NCBI GenBank assembly: GCA_018812525.1
Contig: JAHJDE010000176.1
Coordinates: 1 to 47,147, forward strand
Origin: Gammaproteobacteria bacterium
GTDB taxonomy: Bacteria; Pseudomonadota; Gammaproteobacteria; Chromatiales; Chromatiaceae
Direction: 5' to 3'
Length of the DNA: 47,147 nucleotides
Under the pieces are notes generated by a model, which had not been told where the DNA came from, ran no database searches, and saw only the letters and a program-made list of their open reading frames with translations. The first letter of the stretch is position 1. Each line of letters starts with the position of its first letter. The position numbers were made by a program, and so were the translations under genes. Of this stretch, positions 25,886-35,876 are shown piece by piece.

Positions 25886-26596
25886 TTCCGCCAGCCAGAG
25901 GCAGTCGCCACCGCTTGCCTTGTCGATGGCCATCAATCGCTCCCGGTGCCTTTCCATTTCCAATGCGTTGGCCGGAATGATCCGCAGCCTGCCGCGCCCT
26001 GCCGCCAGGCGCCGAATCTCGCCGATCGAGCCCCGAGACCCTGCCTCCGACGCATGATCCAGGGAGAGACTGACCTGTCCACCGGTCATGGCCAGATAGA
26101 CATCGGCCAGTATTTCGGAGTCGAGCAGGGCGCCGTGGAGCTTGCGATGGCTGTTGTCGATCTCGTAGCGCCGACACAGGGCGTCGAGGCCGTTGCGCTG
26201 GCCGGGATGCATTCGGCGCGCCATATCCAGGGTATCGATCACCTGGCAGCAATCCTGGATACGCCCCCTCCCCCCTCCCAGCCGCTCCAGCTCGTGATTC
26301 AGGAAGCCCAGGTCGAAGGGGGCGTTATGGATGACCAACTCCGCGCCCTCGATGTAGTTGAGGAAGCCCTCAGCAATATCGGCGAAACGGGGCTTGTCCG
26401 CCAGGAAGTCGTCGGTGATCCCGTGCACATTGACCGCGCCGGCCTCGATCTCCCGCTCGGGATTGAGATATTGCTGGAAGTTATTCCCGGTCTGGCGCCG
26501 TTCCAGGAGTTCGACGCAGCCGATCTCGATAATCCTGTGGCCCTCGCTGGGCTCCAGCCCGGTTGTTTCCGTATCCAGGACAATCTGCCGCGTCAT
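25868..26596 (-). CDS. dnaQ: DNA polymerase III epsilon subunit (proofreading exonuclease)
   Basis: 3'-5' DnaQ-fold exonuclease of the replicative polymerase. Exo I is VLDTETTG at residues 6-13 (D8, E10), Exo II is VIHNAPFDLGF near 92-102, and Exo III is in KLHGALLDSEILADVYL near 153-169. The C-terminal tail that binds PolC alpha follows. The 242-residue length is normal. It is 10 bases after rnhA, the usual arrangement in this class. Confidence 0.97.
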   Translation of the reverse strand: MTRQIVLDTETTGLEPSEGHRIIEIGCVELLERRQTGNNFQQYLNPEREIEAGAVNVHGITDDFLADKPRFADIAEGFLNYIEGAELVIHNAPFDLGFLNHELERLGGGRGRIQDCCQVIDTLDMARRMHPGQRNGLDALCRRYEIDNSHRKLHGALLDSEILADVYLAMTGGQVSLSLDHASEAGSRGSIGEIRRLAAGRGRLRIIPANALEMERHRERLMAIDKASGGDCLWLAEEKNPA

Positions 26597-26606
26597 ATCC
26601 GATACC

Positions 26607-27056
26607 TCAGGCCGATAGGCCGTCGATGCCCTTGTTGGCCAACCGGTCGGCGGTCTCGTTCTCAGGGTGTCCGCTATGACCCTTCACCCAGGCCCATTCC
26701 AACTGGTGCCGCGCAACCAGTTCATCCAGTTGCTGCCAGAGATCGACGTTCTTCACCTCTTGCTTGCTGGCCGTGCGCCAGCCATTGCGCTTCCAGGTGT
26801 GGATCCAGGTTGTAATGCCATTCTTGACGTACTGGGAGTCGGTGGTCACCTTCACCCGGCAGGGACGGGTCAGGGCCTCCATCCCCTTGATCACCGCCAG
26901 CAGTTCCATACGGTTATTGGTGGTGTGACCGACACCCCCGCAGAGGTGCTTCACATGACCCTTGAAGGAGAGGACCACGCCCCAGCCCCCCGGACCGGGA
27001 TTGCCCCGGCAGGCGCCATCCGTAAAGAGGTGTACGATTTCAGAGGATTGAATCAT
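26607..27056 (-). CDS. rnhA: Ribonuclease HI
   Basis: Cleaves RNA in RNA:DNA hybrids. Catalytic carboxylates are visible: D13 in [14 protein letters not shown]51 in [10 protein letters not shown] in TTDSQYV near 73 and D in [10 protein letters not shown] near 137. The 149 residues match E. coli RNase HI (155). It overlaps the upstream methyltransferase stop by 17 bases, so it is co-transcribed with it and dnaQ. Confidence 0.97.
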   Translation of the reverse strand: MIQSSEIVHLFTDGACRGNPGPGGWGVVLSFKGHVKHLCGGVGHTTNNRMELLAVIKGMEALTRPCRVKVTTDSQYVKNGITTWIHTWKRNGWRTASKQEVKNVDLWQQLDELVARHQLEWAWVKGHSGHPENETADRLANKGIDGLSA

Positions 27057-27789
27057 TGCGTGTCGTCGGTTCTATGACATGACCGGGGATAAACCGCCTG
27101 GAGCTGCGCCACGGCCTGCCCAGCAAGGTGCGGGGCGCCTCGCGCTTGATCGCCAGCAGCACATAGACCCCGGAGGCGGCCGGCCAGAATCTGGCCCCGA
27201 TAGATTCCAGGCCGCTCAACTTTTCATACAGGGACGCCCCGCTCAGGGGGGGGCGATAGCCGACGTGGACCAGTTCCTCCACGCTGAATCCCAGCAGTTT
27301 CAGCCAGTCCTGCACACGGCTGGCCATGAGAAAGCGGCCAGACCAGGGGGGGCTGCGCTTGCGGCCTGTAAAGATACGCCAGAGGCCGTAGAGACTGAAA
27401 GGGTTAAATACCGTCAGGACCAGAGAGCCCCCCGAAATCAGGATGCGATCGACCTCCCGCAGGACGGCATGGGGATCCGACGCCAACTCCAGGGTATGGG
27501 GTAACAGGACCACACTGACCGAATCGCTGGCGATGGGCAGCCGATCTGCCTCAGCAAGCAGGGCCGCCCCCTCCCGTGCCACGCCATCGACGACGTACCG
27601 ACGGCGGATACCCCTAAACTCGGCCGGGGCGGAGGCAAGCCCGTATCCGCCCAATTGAATGAAGAAACGTCCATACAATCGCTCGGACAGCCCTTCCAGA
27701 CATTTCCACTCCCTGCGGGCCATATCCCGCCCCGGAACAGAGTCCTGCCACCGCCGCCAATGTTCCAAAAGCTTGGGATCTATCAACAT
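27040..27789 (-). CDS. Class I SAM-dependent methyltransferase, YafS-like
   Basis: A 249-residue methyltransferase. The Rossmann core is atypical at motif I, but the motif IV region [23 protein letters not shown] and the following [19 protein letters not shown] segment are clear for this superfamily. In gammaproteobacteria this gene (yafS in E. coli) sits next to rnhA and dnaQ and divergent from gloB/mltD, as here. Substrate is unknown to me. Confidence 0.85.
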   Translation of the reverse strand: MLIDPKLLEHWRRWQDSVPGRDMARREWKCLEGLSERLYGRFFIQLGGYGLASAPAEFRGIRRRYVVDGVAREGAALLAEADRLPIASDSVSVVLLPHTLELASDPHAVLREVDRILISGGSLVLTVFNPFSLYGLWRIFTGRKRSPPWSGRFLMASRVQDWLKLLGFSVEELVHVGYRPPLSGASLYEKLSGLESIGARFWPAASGVYVLLAIKREAPRTLLGRPWRSSRRFIPGHVIEPTTRNDSIL

Positions 27790-27857
27790 GTTACTGGCAA
27801 ATACCAGAGGGGTATCGTATATTCACAGGCCAAACTGAATGCGGGGTAATCTGTTGC

Positions 27858-29213
27858 ATGGAAAAGTCGCATCCATCGATGACCCGATATCCTACCCCCC
27901 CATCCCGTTATCGCAAGATTTTTTTCCTGCTTCCCCTCGGGCTCCTGCTGTTGAGCGGCTGCACGCCGGGGCTCGTCAGGGAACAACCCAGCCCCCCTTC
28001 CCCGCTTGCCGGAAAGCCCCCGCCCGCTCCTGTCGTCGATATCCGTCCCAGACCGCTCGACACAGTCATCTGGGACCGGTTGCGCAAGAATTTTGCCTTC
28101 GAGATCAAGGACAACCGCCGGATTGCCATTGAGCGCAAGCGGTTGCTGAAGTATCCGAAACAGCTGCGGCAGGTGCAGCGGAACGCCAGGCTCTACCTGC
28201 GCCTGGTCATCGATGAAATCGAGGAGCGCCAGCTACCCGGCGAGCTGGCGCTCATCCCCGTCATAGAGAGCAGCTACCGCGCCGAGGCTAACTCCCCCGG
28301 CGGAACCGCCGGACTCTGGCAGTTCACAGCAGCTACGGGCCGCCTGTTCGGCCTTGAAAACAACTGGTGGTACGATGGCCGCCGGGATGTAGTCTCCTCC
28401 ACCCAGGGCGCGCTCGATTATTTCCACCGGCTAAACCGGCGCTACAACAAGGACTGGGAATTGACCCTGGCGGCCTACAATGCAGGCGACGGCACCATCG
28501 ACAGGGCCATCCGCAAGAACCGCAAGCTGGGAAAATCGACCAATTACTGGGACCTGGAGCTCCCCAGGGCGACCAAGCACTATATCCCCAGGCTCTACGC
28601 CCTGGCCCAGATCTTCTCTGACCCGGCGGCATACGGCCTTACATTGGACCCGATCCCGGAGAAACACCTGGTCTACGTGGCCGATACAGGGGCGCAGATC
28701 GACATGGGACTGGCCGCCAAACTGGCAGGCGTGAATCATGCCGACCTGAAACACCTCAATCCCGCCTACAGCCACTGGGCGACCAATCCCAAGGGCCCGC
28801 ACCGCCTGCTCCTGCCCGCCAGCAAATCGGAGATCTTCCGGCTCCGCCTCTCTGCCGTACCCAAAGATAAATGGATGCAAATCAGGCAACACCAGGTTCT
28901 GAAGGGCGAAACCCTGGCCGGCATCGCCAGGACCCATGGCGTCGCGGTCGATTTAATTAAACAGGCGAACGGCATCAAAGGCCATGCCGACACAAGGCCG
29001 GGGCAAACCCTTGCCGTGCCGACCCCCTATACGGAGAAGGAGAGCTACCTCATCGCCCTCAACGCCATGGAGATGACCTTGCCCACTGCGGCAGGCATCC
29101 CTGCCGGCGACAAGAAGCCGACCCTGGCCGCGATCAAGCCGGAGCAAGTCAGAAAAGATCCCGTCAGGGCGATCGCCAAGAGATTCCAGGGCCTCTTTTC
29201 AAGAAGGCTTTGA
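27858..29213 (+). CDS. mltD: Membrane-bound lytic murein transglycosylase D with LysM
   Basis: Outer-membrane lipoprotein that cleaves peptidoglycan glycan strands to 1,6-anhydro products. The lipobox LLSGC puts the acylated cysteine at residue 35. The SLT domain has catalytic E137 in ALIPVIESSYR, then GTAGLWQFT and AAYNAGDGTI. One LysM repeat lies near 347-390 (VLKGETLAGIARTHGV). E. coli MltD has two LysM units; here I see one. It is transcribed away from the methyltransferase/rnhA/dnaQ operon. Confidence 0.96.
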   Translation: MEKSHPSMTRYPTPPSRYRKIFFLLPLGLLLLSGCTPGLVREQPSPPSPLAGKPPPAPVVDIRPRPLDTVIWDRLRKNFAFEIKDNRRIAIERKRLLKYPKQLRQVQRNARLYLRLVIDEIEERQLPGELALIPVIESSYRAEANSPGGTAGLWQFTAATGRLFGLENNWWYDGRRDVVSSTQGALDYFHRLNRRYNKDWELTLAAYNAGDGTIDRAIRKNRKLGKSTNYWDLELPRATKHYIPRLYALAQIFSDPAAYGLTLDPIPEKHLVYVADTGAQIDMGLAAKLAGVNHADLKHLNPAYSHWATNPKGPHRLLLPASKSEIFRLRLSAVPKDKWMQIRQHQVLKGETLAGIARTHGVAVDLIKQANGIKGHADTRPGQTLAVPTPYTEKESYLIALNAMEMTLPTAAGIPAGDKKPTLAAIKPEQVRKDPVRAIAKRFQGLFSRRL

Positions 29214-29250
29214 ACCAGGCCCATCGATCCCAGCCAAATTTCTTACTATG

Positions 29251-29445
29251 GAGGTTCTTGCAAAACTGCAAGAACCTCTTGCGGTTCAGGGATGAACCGC
29301 CATTTTCAATGGCCCAAGCCATTGAAAATGAAGAAAACGGAAAATCGCATTTTTCCGTCCTTTGGTCCGTAAACGGTACATCCCTGTACCACTTTTCGTT
29401 TTCGCCTTGCAAAATGGCCAGGATGGCCATTTTGCAAGTTCCTCT
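29251..29445. repeat. Mosaic multi-hairpin repeat, copy 2 (inverted, longest)
   Basis: Contains the same hairpins as at 1-141 but in reverse order, plus an extra module at 29364-29398 (TCCGTAAACGGTACATCCCTG...) inserted in the GAAAACGG hairpin. The ends, GAGGTTCTTGC and GCAAGTTCCTC, are near inverted repeats. Open frames that read through it are not genes. Confidence 0.85.
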
Positions 29446-29465
29446 ATGAAAGTCGCGAAGCGCGC

Positions 29466-29560
29466 GTTTGCCCCCTCCCCCATTTGGGGGGAGGGTTGGG
29501 GAGGGGGAACGATCAGGCCCGTCCTGAGCGCAGTCGAAGGAAGCGCAGTCGAAGGGGGCG
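29466..29560. repeat. G/C-run and CGCAGTCGAAGG repeats
   Basis: A block of CCCCTCCCCC and GGGGAGGG runs (29468-29508) matches the core of the element at 44240-44393. The 14-mer AGCGCAGTCGAAGG occurs twice at 29527 and 29542. From here to 29760 no gene is seen. Confidence 0.7.
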
Positions 29561-29760
29561 AGGCGGCCTTCATCATCCAGGGTGGCCCGACTCGCCCCAT
29601 GATCGTTAGATTACCCGCAAAGAGCGCAGAAATTACAATGCGTTATCTGTAATTCCTCTCAAACCCGATTGGTGAATAATCAGGTAGATGCAAATCGATA
29701 TTTTCCTTCACGTTCGTTGCGTCCTGGCGGTTAAGTTGAGATTTCTGGGACCTACACAAA

Positions 29761-29791
29761 AAAAGCCCCGTCACTTGGACGGGGCTTTTTT
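29761..29791 (-). terminator. Rho-independent terminator of sqr
   Basis: AAAAGCCCCGTC / GACGGGGCTTTT with loop ACTTG has A/T tracts on both sides, so it could work in both directions. It lies about 20 bases past the sqr stop. Confidence 0.9.
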
Positions 29792-29808
29792 TCACGGAGT
29801 AGCTGCGT

Positions 29809-31182
<1,374 letters not shown>

Positions 31183-31273
31183 TTATTCAATCAGGCAGTT
31201 AGCTGTATTCAAGCGGACATGGCGAAGGGCAGGCCATACGACAAAGACTGCCATTCATGCCAACGCATGACAT

Positions 31274-32830
31274 TCAGTCAGTCTTTGGCTCAATCCGCGT
31301 CGTGCCGAAGAAGAGCCAGGCCAGGAAGAGAGCGGTGAAATAGACAACCCAGAAGGCAAAGACCACGTCACTGAGGAAATGCCCCCCCTGGAGGATGCGC
31401 CCAAGCCCCACCAGGCTACCGAGCACTATGCCCAGCACCAGCCAACGCCGCTTTCCGAACACCCAGGCCAGCGCCAGGAAAAAGAAGCCCATGGCGGCGT
31501 GACCGCTGACGAATGAACAGTTGTCCTTGCACTGGCTGGCGCTGACAAAGGGGGGGGTGAATGCCTTCTCCCCACCAAACCTTTCGGTTTGCAGGGGGCG
31601 GGCCCGCCCTGACTCGGCCTTGAGCACTTCATTGACCAGCAGACCGGGACCAACGATCAGGACAGCCAGGAGATAGAGGATCGGTTTCGTCCTTCCCTTG
31701 CAATAGAAGGCACTCACCAGCAACAGCAAAAGCAAGGGGGCCACGAGAAAGTGGATGCGGGCGAAGAGCTGGTAGCTGAATTGAACCAGGCCATTGGAGG
31801 AGAGGAAAAACCCCCCCTCAACACGGTAAAACCAGGCACTCACAGCCGGATCCAGACCTGGCCAAATCAAAAAAACCAGGATAGACAGGAAGCAAAGCAA
31901 CAGCACCAGCGGCAGACCGTAACCCATTGCAACCAGAGACCGATCCGGATCGCGCAGATCCTGCCCCCCCGGGTCCGCGACCTGGGCAAGCCTCCAGCGG
32001 CGACAGGGCGCCAGGCAGTAGTCATAAAAGACCGCAAAATAGCCGGTCAGTGCCAGCAGGATTTGCAGCAGCGCCGCCTGGCGATAACCCCCGTCATCGA
32101 GAAAGAGGCTGATCGCATAGGCCATGCCAATGAATAGACAGACAAGATGGCCGGGCAGGGAGAGCCCGCCACGCCAGCGCAGACTGAGCCTGACCCCCGC
32201 CCAGGCGGCGAGACAGCCACCCAGGATTCCTGCCGCCACATCGACCGGCCAATGGACACCGACCACAACCCGGCTCAGGGCGATCCCGGAGGCAAAGAGG
32301 ATCAGCGCCAGACGCAGACGCCAGCCGCGCACGAACCACAGCCAAACACCCAGAAAGAGGGCGGCCGTCAGGCTGTGGCCGGAGGGAAAGCTGCGATATT
32401 TATGGGCAGGCCCGATGAGGTTGAACCCACCCGCTTCCAGCACGGCAGGAGGGCGCAACATGCCGAACCAGGGCTTGAGGGAATGTGTGTAGAGCAGGCC
32501 GCAAATCCCTGCCAACACCAAGGCCCAAAATACCTCCGGTCGTCGGCGCGCAAAAATCAATGCCAGGGCGAAAGCAACCCGGCCATCGCCGAGGACGGTC
32601 AGCCACTCCCAAAACCGGGGCGGCAGGGCAGGCGCCATCCCATTGATGACATGAAAGGCGGCATGATAACCCCCGGTCAGCAGCATGAGCAGGATCAGCA
32701 ATGTGGCCCCGGCCCAAACCAGCATCCACCGGCTGGCGTCGGCCATCCCCGGAAGGGTCCGGGCACGGCTTGCCGCAAGCGTGGCATTCAGATCATCGCG
32801 CCAGTAGTGGCGCAGGGATGTGCCGTTCAC
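31274..32830 (-). CDS. Fused double PAP2 phosphatase, membrane lipid type
   Basis: An integral membrane protein of 518 residues with two complete PAP2 acid-phosphatase domains. The first has KPWFGMLRPP, PSGHS and SRVVVGVHWPVDV. The second has KAESGRARP, VSGHAAMG and GRILQGGHFLSD. Single-domain relatives include PgpB, undecaprenyl diphosphate phosphatases and the lipid A phosphatases LpxE and LpxF. The order GT2, ArnT-like transferase, double PAP2 suggests removal of phosphate or diphosphate from lipid A or a polyprenyl carrier. The start is GTG at 32828-32830, overlapping the upstream stop (GTGA), and lies inside a repeat module. Confidence 0.88.
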   Translation of the reverse strand: MNGTSLRHYWRDDLNATLAASRARTLPGMADASRWMLVWAGATLLILLMLLTGGYHAAFHVINGMAPALPPRFWEWLTVLGDGRVAFALALIFARRRPEVFWALVLAGICGLLYTHSLKPWFGMLRPPAVLEAGGFNLIGPAHKYRSFPSGHSLTAALFLGVWLWFVRGWRLRLALILFASGIALSRVVVGVHWPVDVAAGILGGCLAAWAGVRLSLRWRGGLSLPGHLVCLFIGMAYAISLFLDDGGYRQAALLQILLALTGYFAVFYDYCLAPCRRWRLAQVADPGGQDLRDPDRSLVAMGYGLPLVLLLCFLSILVFLIWPGLDPAVSAWFYRVEGGFFLSSNGLVQFSYQLFARIHFLVAPLLLLLLVSAFYCKGRTKPILYLLAVLIVGPGLLVNEVLKAESGRARPLQTERFGGEKAFTPPFVSASQCKDNCSFVSGHAAMGFFFLALAWVFGKRRWLVLGIVLGSLVGLGRILQGGHFLSDVVFAFWVVYFTALFLAWLFFGTTRIEPKTD

Positions 32831-32835
32831 GGACC
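32801..32835. repeat. CATCCCTG-loop hairpin module at a start codon
   Basis: On the minus strand it reads GTCCGTGAACGGCACATCCC then TGCGCC, and includes the GTG start of the PAP2 gene. Related to 29364-29398 and 34478-34511. Confidence 0.65.
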
Positions 32836-34443
32836 TAGGCTCGTAGGGGCGGGTTTTAAACCCGCCCCTACTGGAGAAACCCCCTTGACACGGGCACGAA
32901 CCAGCATCACCGCCCCCCTTTGATAGAGGGTATCAAACTCGAAACCGGGGAGGTCCTGGCGCAGGCGCTCCAACTTGTCCACCCGCAAAAAGGCGACCTC
33001 GCCCGCCTCGGGGGTACGGCGCGGCGTAATCGCCTGCCGATAGACGCTGAAGCTGGGCATATTGGTCTGATAGGCCACCACGGACCAGCCGTTCTCCCTG
33101 GCGAGCAGGCCTGCCTCCTTCGTGGGGATCTGCATCACCTGGAACAGCACGGGGACAAAGGCGCAGGAGATCACCAGGGCCTGCACGACACCGCCCAGTA
33201 CCAGCCCCTGCCAGGGCCGCAGGCCGGGCCAGAACCAGAGGGCAAGGATCGCCAGAACGCCCAGGCCGACCGCTGCCCGATATCCCTCGTCCAGGAGCCG
33301 TATCCCCTCGTCGAACAGGCTCAACTCATAGAGCCGGGTGGCATAGTGGCGCGCCACGCCCAGGATCTCGGGCAGGAACAGGAGCACCCCGAAAAGCAGC
33401 AGCAAGGGCAGATAGGCCAGTGCCCGGCTTTGCAGCCGCTCCCGGTGCAGGGCCATGAGGATAAAGACCGGTGTGCAGCCGTAGAGGATGTAATGGGGCA
33501 GTTGGGTGTTAGAGAAGGAAAAGACGCTGAAGATCACCCCCAGCCAGAGCCAGAGAAAGCGCTGCAGGGGATCGGCCCAGACCTCCCGCACCCCCGGCAG
33601 GAGGCGCGGCAACAGCCCGGCGAAGGGCATCACCACCAGGGGCAGCATGACGAAGTAGTAGCCGGGAAAGCCGCTGTGGCCGTGAATGACGCCGGAGAAA
33701 CGGCCCAGGTTGTGGTGCAGGAAGAACTGCTCGAAGAAGGCCGGACCCTGCTCGAAATAGACCGCGATGTACCAGGGCAGCGCCAGGCACAGAAAGAGCG
33801 CCCAGCCGGGCAGGAAGAAGATGGCCCGCAACCAGTCTCTAGTCCGCCCCAGGCTGAAAAAGAAGATCCCGCTCACTGCGAGAGGGAATACGACCGAGAC
33901 CGGCCCCTTGGTCAGGAACCCCAGGGCCATCAGGAAATAGATCCGGTAGAGCAGTCCCTTACCGGGATTCTCCGAATACCGGTAGATATCGAGGAAGGTC
34001 AGGGCCAGCAGTAGATTGAGCAGGGCATCGGCCGTTGCCGCCTGGGCGATGATGGAGACGTTCAAGGCCAGCGTGGCCATGAGCGCGGCGGCTACCGCCG
34101 TGGGCCGGTCGAAACGCTGCCGCACGAAGAAGAAGATGGCGAACATCCAGCCCGACGCCGCCAGCATGGAGGGCAGCCGGAAGGCCATCTCGGTGACCCC
34201 GAACAGGCTCACCGAGGCCGCCTGCAACCAGTAGATCAGGATCGGCTTGTCATAGCGGGGCCGCCCGTCCATGTAGGTGGCCAGATAATCGCCGCTGGCC
34301 AGCATCTCCCGCGTCGCCTCTGAGAAGGCCCCCTCATCCAGATCATAGAGAGGGATCGACGCCGCCCGCCAGAAAAAGGAGAACAGGATGAGCGCGACCA
34401 GCAGCCAGGGGGAACCCAGCAACCGCTCCAGGTGCCGCGTCAC
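32827..34443 (-). CDS. ArnT-like PMT/GT39-family glycosyltransferase
   Basis: Integral membrane transferase that moves a sugar from a polyprenyl phosphate donor to an envelope acceptor, in ArnT the lipid A phosphate. Near the N-terminus is the catalytic-loop motif YDLDEGAFSEATREML with the conserved D-E pair, then MDGRPRYDKPILIYWL. About twelve helices follow. I choose GTG at 34443, which overlaps the GT2 stop by 4 bases (GTGA); a longer frame from a TTG at 34467 is less likely. The last residues (PVGAGLKPAPTSLGP) come from an inverted repeat. Substrate is inferred from the ArnT family and neighbours. Confidence 0.88.
   Translation of the reverse strand: MTRHLERLLGSPWLLVALILFSFFWRAASIPLYDLDEGAFSEATREMLASGDYLATYMDGRPRYDKPILIYWLQAASVSLFGVTEMAFRLPSMLAASGWMFAIFFFVRQRFDRPTAVAAALMATLALNVSIIAQAATADALLNLLLALTFLDIYRYSENPGKGLLYRIYFLMALGFLTKGPVSVVFPLAVSGIFFFSLGRTRDWLRAIFFLPGWALFLCLALPWYIAVYFEQGPAFFEQFFLHHNLGRFSGVIHGHSGFPGYYFVMLPLVVMPFAGLLPRLLPGVREVWADPLQRFLWLWLGVIFSVFSFSNTQLPHYILYGCTPVFILMALHRERLQSRALAYLPLLLLFGVLLFLPEILGVARHYATRLYELSLFDEGIRLLDEGYRAAVGLGVLAILALWFWPGLRPWQGLVLGGVVQALVISCAFVPVLFQVMQIPTKEAGLLARENGWSVVAYQTNMPSFSVYRQAITPRRTPEAGEVAFLRVDKLERLRQDLPGFEFDTLYQRGAVMLVRARVKGVSPVGAGLKPAPTSLGP
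32843..32871. repeat. Inverted repeat forming a protein tail
   Basis: GTAGGGGCGGGTTT and its complement AAACCCGCCCCTAC. On the minus strand it is translated as VGAGLKPAPT, the last residues of the ArnT-like protein. Confidence 0.85.
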
Positions 34444-35495
34444 GAGGTGGCGCCCGGCTGGCGCCAATCCGTCCTTAGATCCGTAATCGGCACATCCCTG
34501 TGCCGCTTCTCAGCATTGGAGGCGTCGGCCTGATCGCCGGCAATGATGTAGGCCCGCCCCTGATTGGACTCGAAATAGGTGCGCGCCATCAGCTCCGCCA
34601 GGACGCCGGTGGTCATAAACTGAATGGAGACCAGGATCAGGAGCGCCCCCAGAAAGAGCAGGGGCCGATTGCCGATATCCTCGCCGAGAAAGACCTTGAT
34701 GAAGAAGAGATAGGTCAGCATCAGGCCGCCGATGGCCCCGAAGAAAAGCCCGATGGAGCCGAAGAAATGGCCCGGACGTGCCCGGTAGTTGAGGAAAAAG
34801 AAGGCCGAAAGCAGGTCCTGGATGACCCGGAAGGTACGGGACAGGCCATATTTGGAGCTGCCGTATTGGCGGGGCTGGTGATCCACTACCGTCTCGCCGA
34901 TGCGCCGGGGCGAGGTGACGCCCGCCACCCAGACCGGGATAAACCGGTGCATTTCGCCGAAGAGCCGCACCTGCTTGATGATGGGGGCGCGATAGACCTT
35001 CAGGCTGCAACCGTAATCGTGCAGATTGACCCCGGTGGCGCGACCGATCAGGCGGTTGGCCTGACGCGAAAGGAACTTGCGCACCGGCTCGTCGTGGCGG
35101 CGCTTGCGCCAGCCCTGCAACAGGTCCAGATCCCGTGCCAGCAGCTCCTCCACCATGCGGGGGATATCACCCGGATCATTTTGCAGGTCGCCATCCAGGG
35201 TCGCGATCAGATCGCCGCGCGCCGCGTCGATACCGGCCTGCATGGCGGCGGTCTGACCGTAGTTGCGCTGCAGGCAGATCACCCGCACATGGGAACCGTA
35301 TTTCCCGGCACAGTCCCGCAGCCTATCCACCGTCGCATCACCGCTGCCGTCATCGACGCAGATCAGCTCCCAGGGACCGGGATAGCCCGCCAGCCCTTCA
35401 TGGACACGGGCCAGCAGAGGGGCGACGCTCTCCTCCTCGTGATACAGGGGAATCACCACCGAAAGACTGTGCACACTTGTATTTTGGTCGGACAT
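34440..35495 (-). CDS. GT2-family polyprenyl-phosphate glycosyltransferase
   Basis: Dolichol-phosphate-mannose-synthase-like enzyme that loads a sugar on undecaprenyl phosphate at the cytosolic face. The GT-A domain (about 10-235) has VVIPLYHEEES, ICVDDGSGD, LQRNYGQTAAMQAGI and TLDGDLQNDP. Two C-terminal helices (about 245-270 and 280-305) are typical of the ArnC/GtrB group. It would make the lipid-linked donor used by the ArnT-like protein encoded next. The C-terminal 25 residues derive in part from a repeat module and are not part of the family fold. First gene of the operon. Confidence 0.92.
   Translation of the reverse strand: MSDQNTSVHSLSVVIPLYHEEESVAPLLARVHEGLAGYPGPWELICVDDGSGDATVDRLRDCAGKYGSHVRVICLQRNYGQTAAMQAGIDAARGDLIATLDGDLQNDPGDIPRMVEELLARDLDLLQGWRKRRHDEPVRKFLSRQANRLIGRATGVNLHDYGCSLKVYRAPIIKQVRLFGEMHRFIPVWVAGVTSPRRIGETVVDHQPRQYGSSKYGLSRTFRVIQDLLSAFFFLNYRARPGHFFGSIGLFFGAIGGLMLTYLFFIKVFLGEDIGNRPLLFLGALLILVSIQFMTTGVLAELMARTYFESNQGRAYIIAGDQADASNAEKRHRDVPITDLRTDWRQPGATS
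34478..34511. repeat. CATCCCTG-loop hairpin module inside the GT2 3' end
   Basis: GATCCGTAATCGGCACATCC then CTGTGCCGCTTCTC, with stem GGCA/TGCC around loop CATCCCTG. On the minus strand it encodes KRHRDVPITDLR near the C-terminus of the GT2 protein. Confidence 0.65.
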
Positions 35496-35573
35496 GGGCT
35501 CTTGGCATTGGATCGGAATGGGGGGCCTATGATACCCGATAGGTTATTCGGATATCACCAAAGGGTCTCTGAG

Positions 35574-35726
35574 GAGGAACTTGCAAAATGGCCATCCTGG
35601 CCATTTTGCAAGGCGAAAACGAAAAATGCGATTTTTCGTTTTCTTAATTTTCAATGGCTTAGGCCATTGAAAATGGCGGCTCATCCCTGAACCGCAAGAG
35701 GTTCTTGCAGTTTTGCAAGAACCTCT
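35574..35726. repeat. Mosaic multi-hairpin repeat, copy 3 (complete)
   Basis: Same orientation and order as copy 1: GAGGAACTTGC end, GGCCATCCTGGCC hairpin, GAAAACGAAAAA hairpin, TTTTCAATGG hairpin, CATCCCTG-loop hairpin (here GCGGC against ACCGC, one broken pair) and the 13-bp AGAGGTTCTTGCA stem. Confidence 0.88.
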
Positions 35727-35876
35727 GAGGACAGGGCGAATCTGTTCTCAGAGGTTTTTTCAGAGCCTCTCAGGCAACCAACGGGGACTGGGCGGCGTTG
35801 TTGGGGAGCCGCAGATAGTCGAGGACAATGCGAGGGCTACAAAAATGCATCATTGGGATCATGGGGATCGGCTATG
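35727..35876. other. Intergenic region between repeat and der
   Basis: A minus-strand stretch (about 35777-35868) could encode a short peptide ending LDYLRLPNNAAQSPLVA, without a ribosome site; it may be a gene relic. No family recognised. Confidence 0.3.

Noticed and set aside
29164-29652. Several short open frames in the repeat region
   Set aside because: They read through hairpin modules and mirror each other on both strands; they are repeat translations, not genes.
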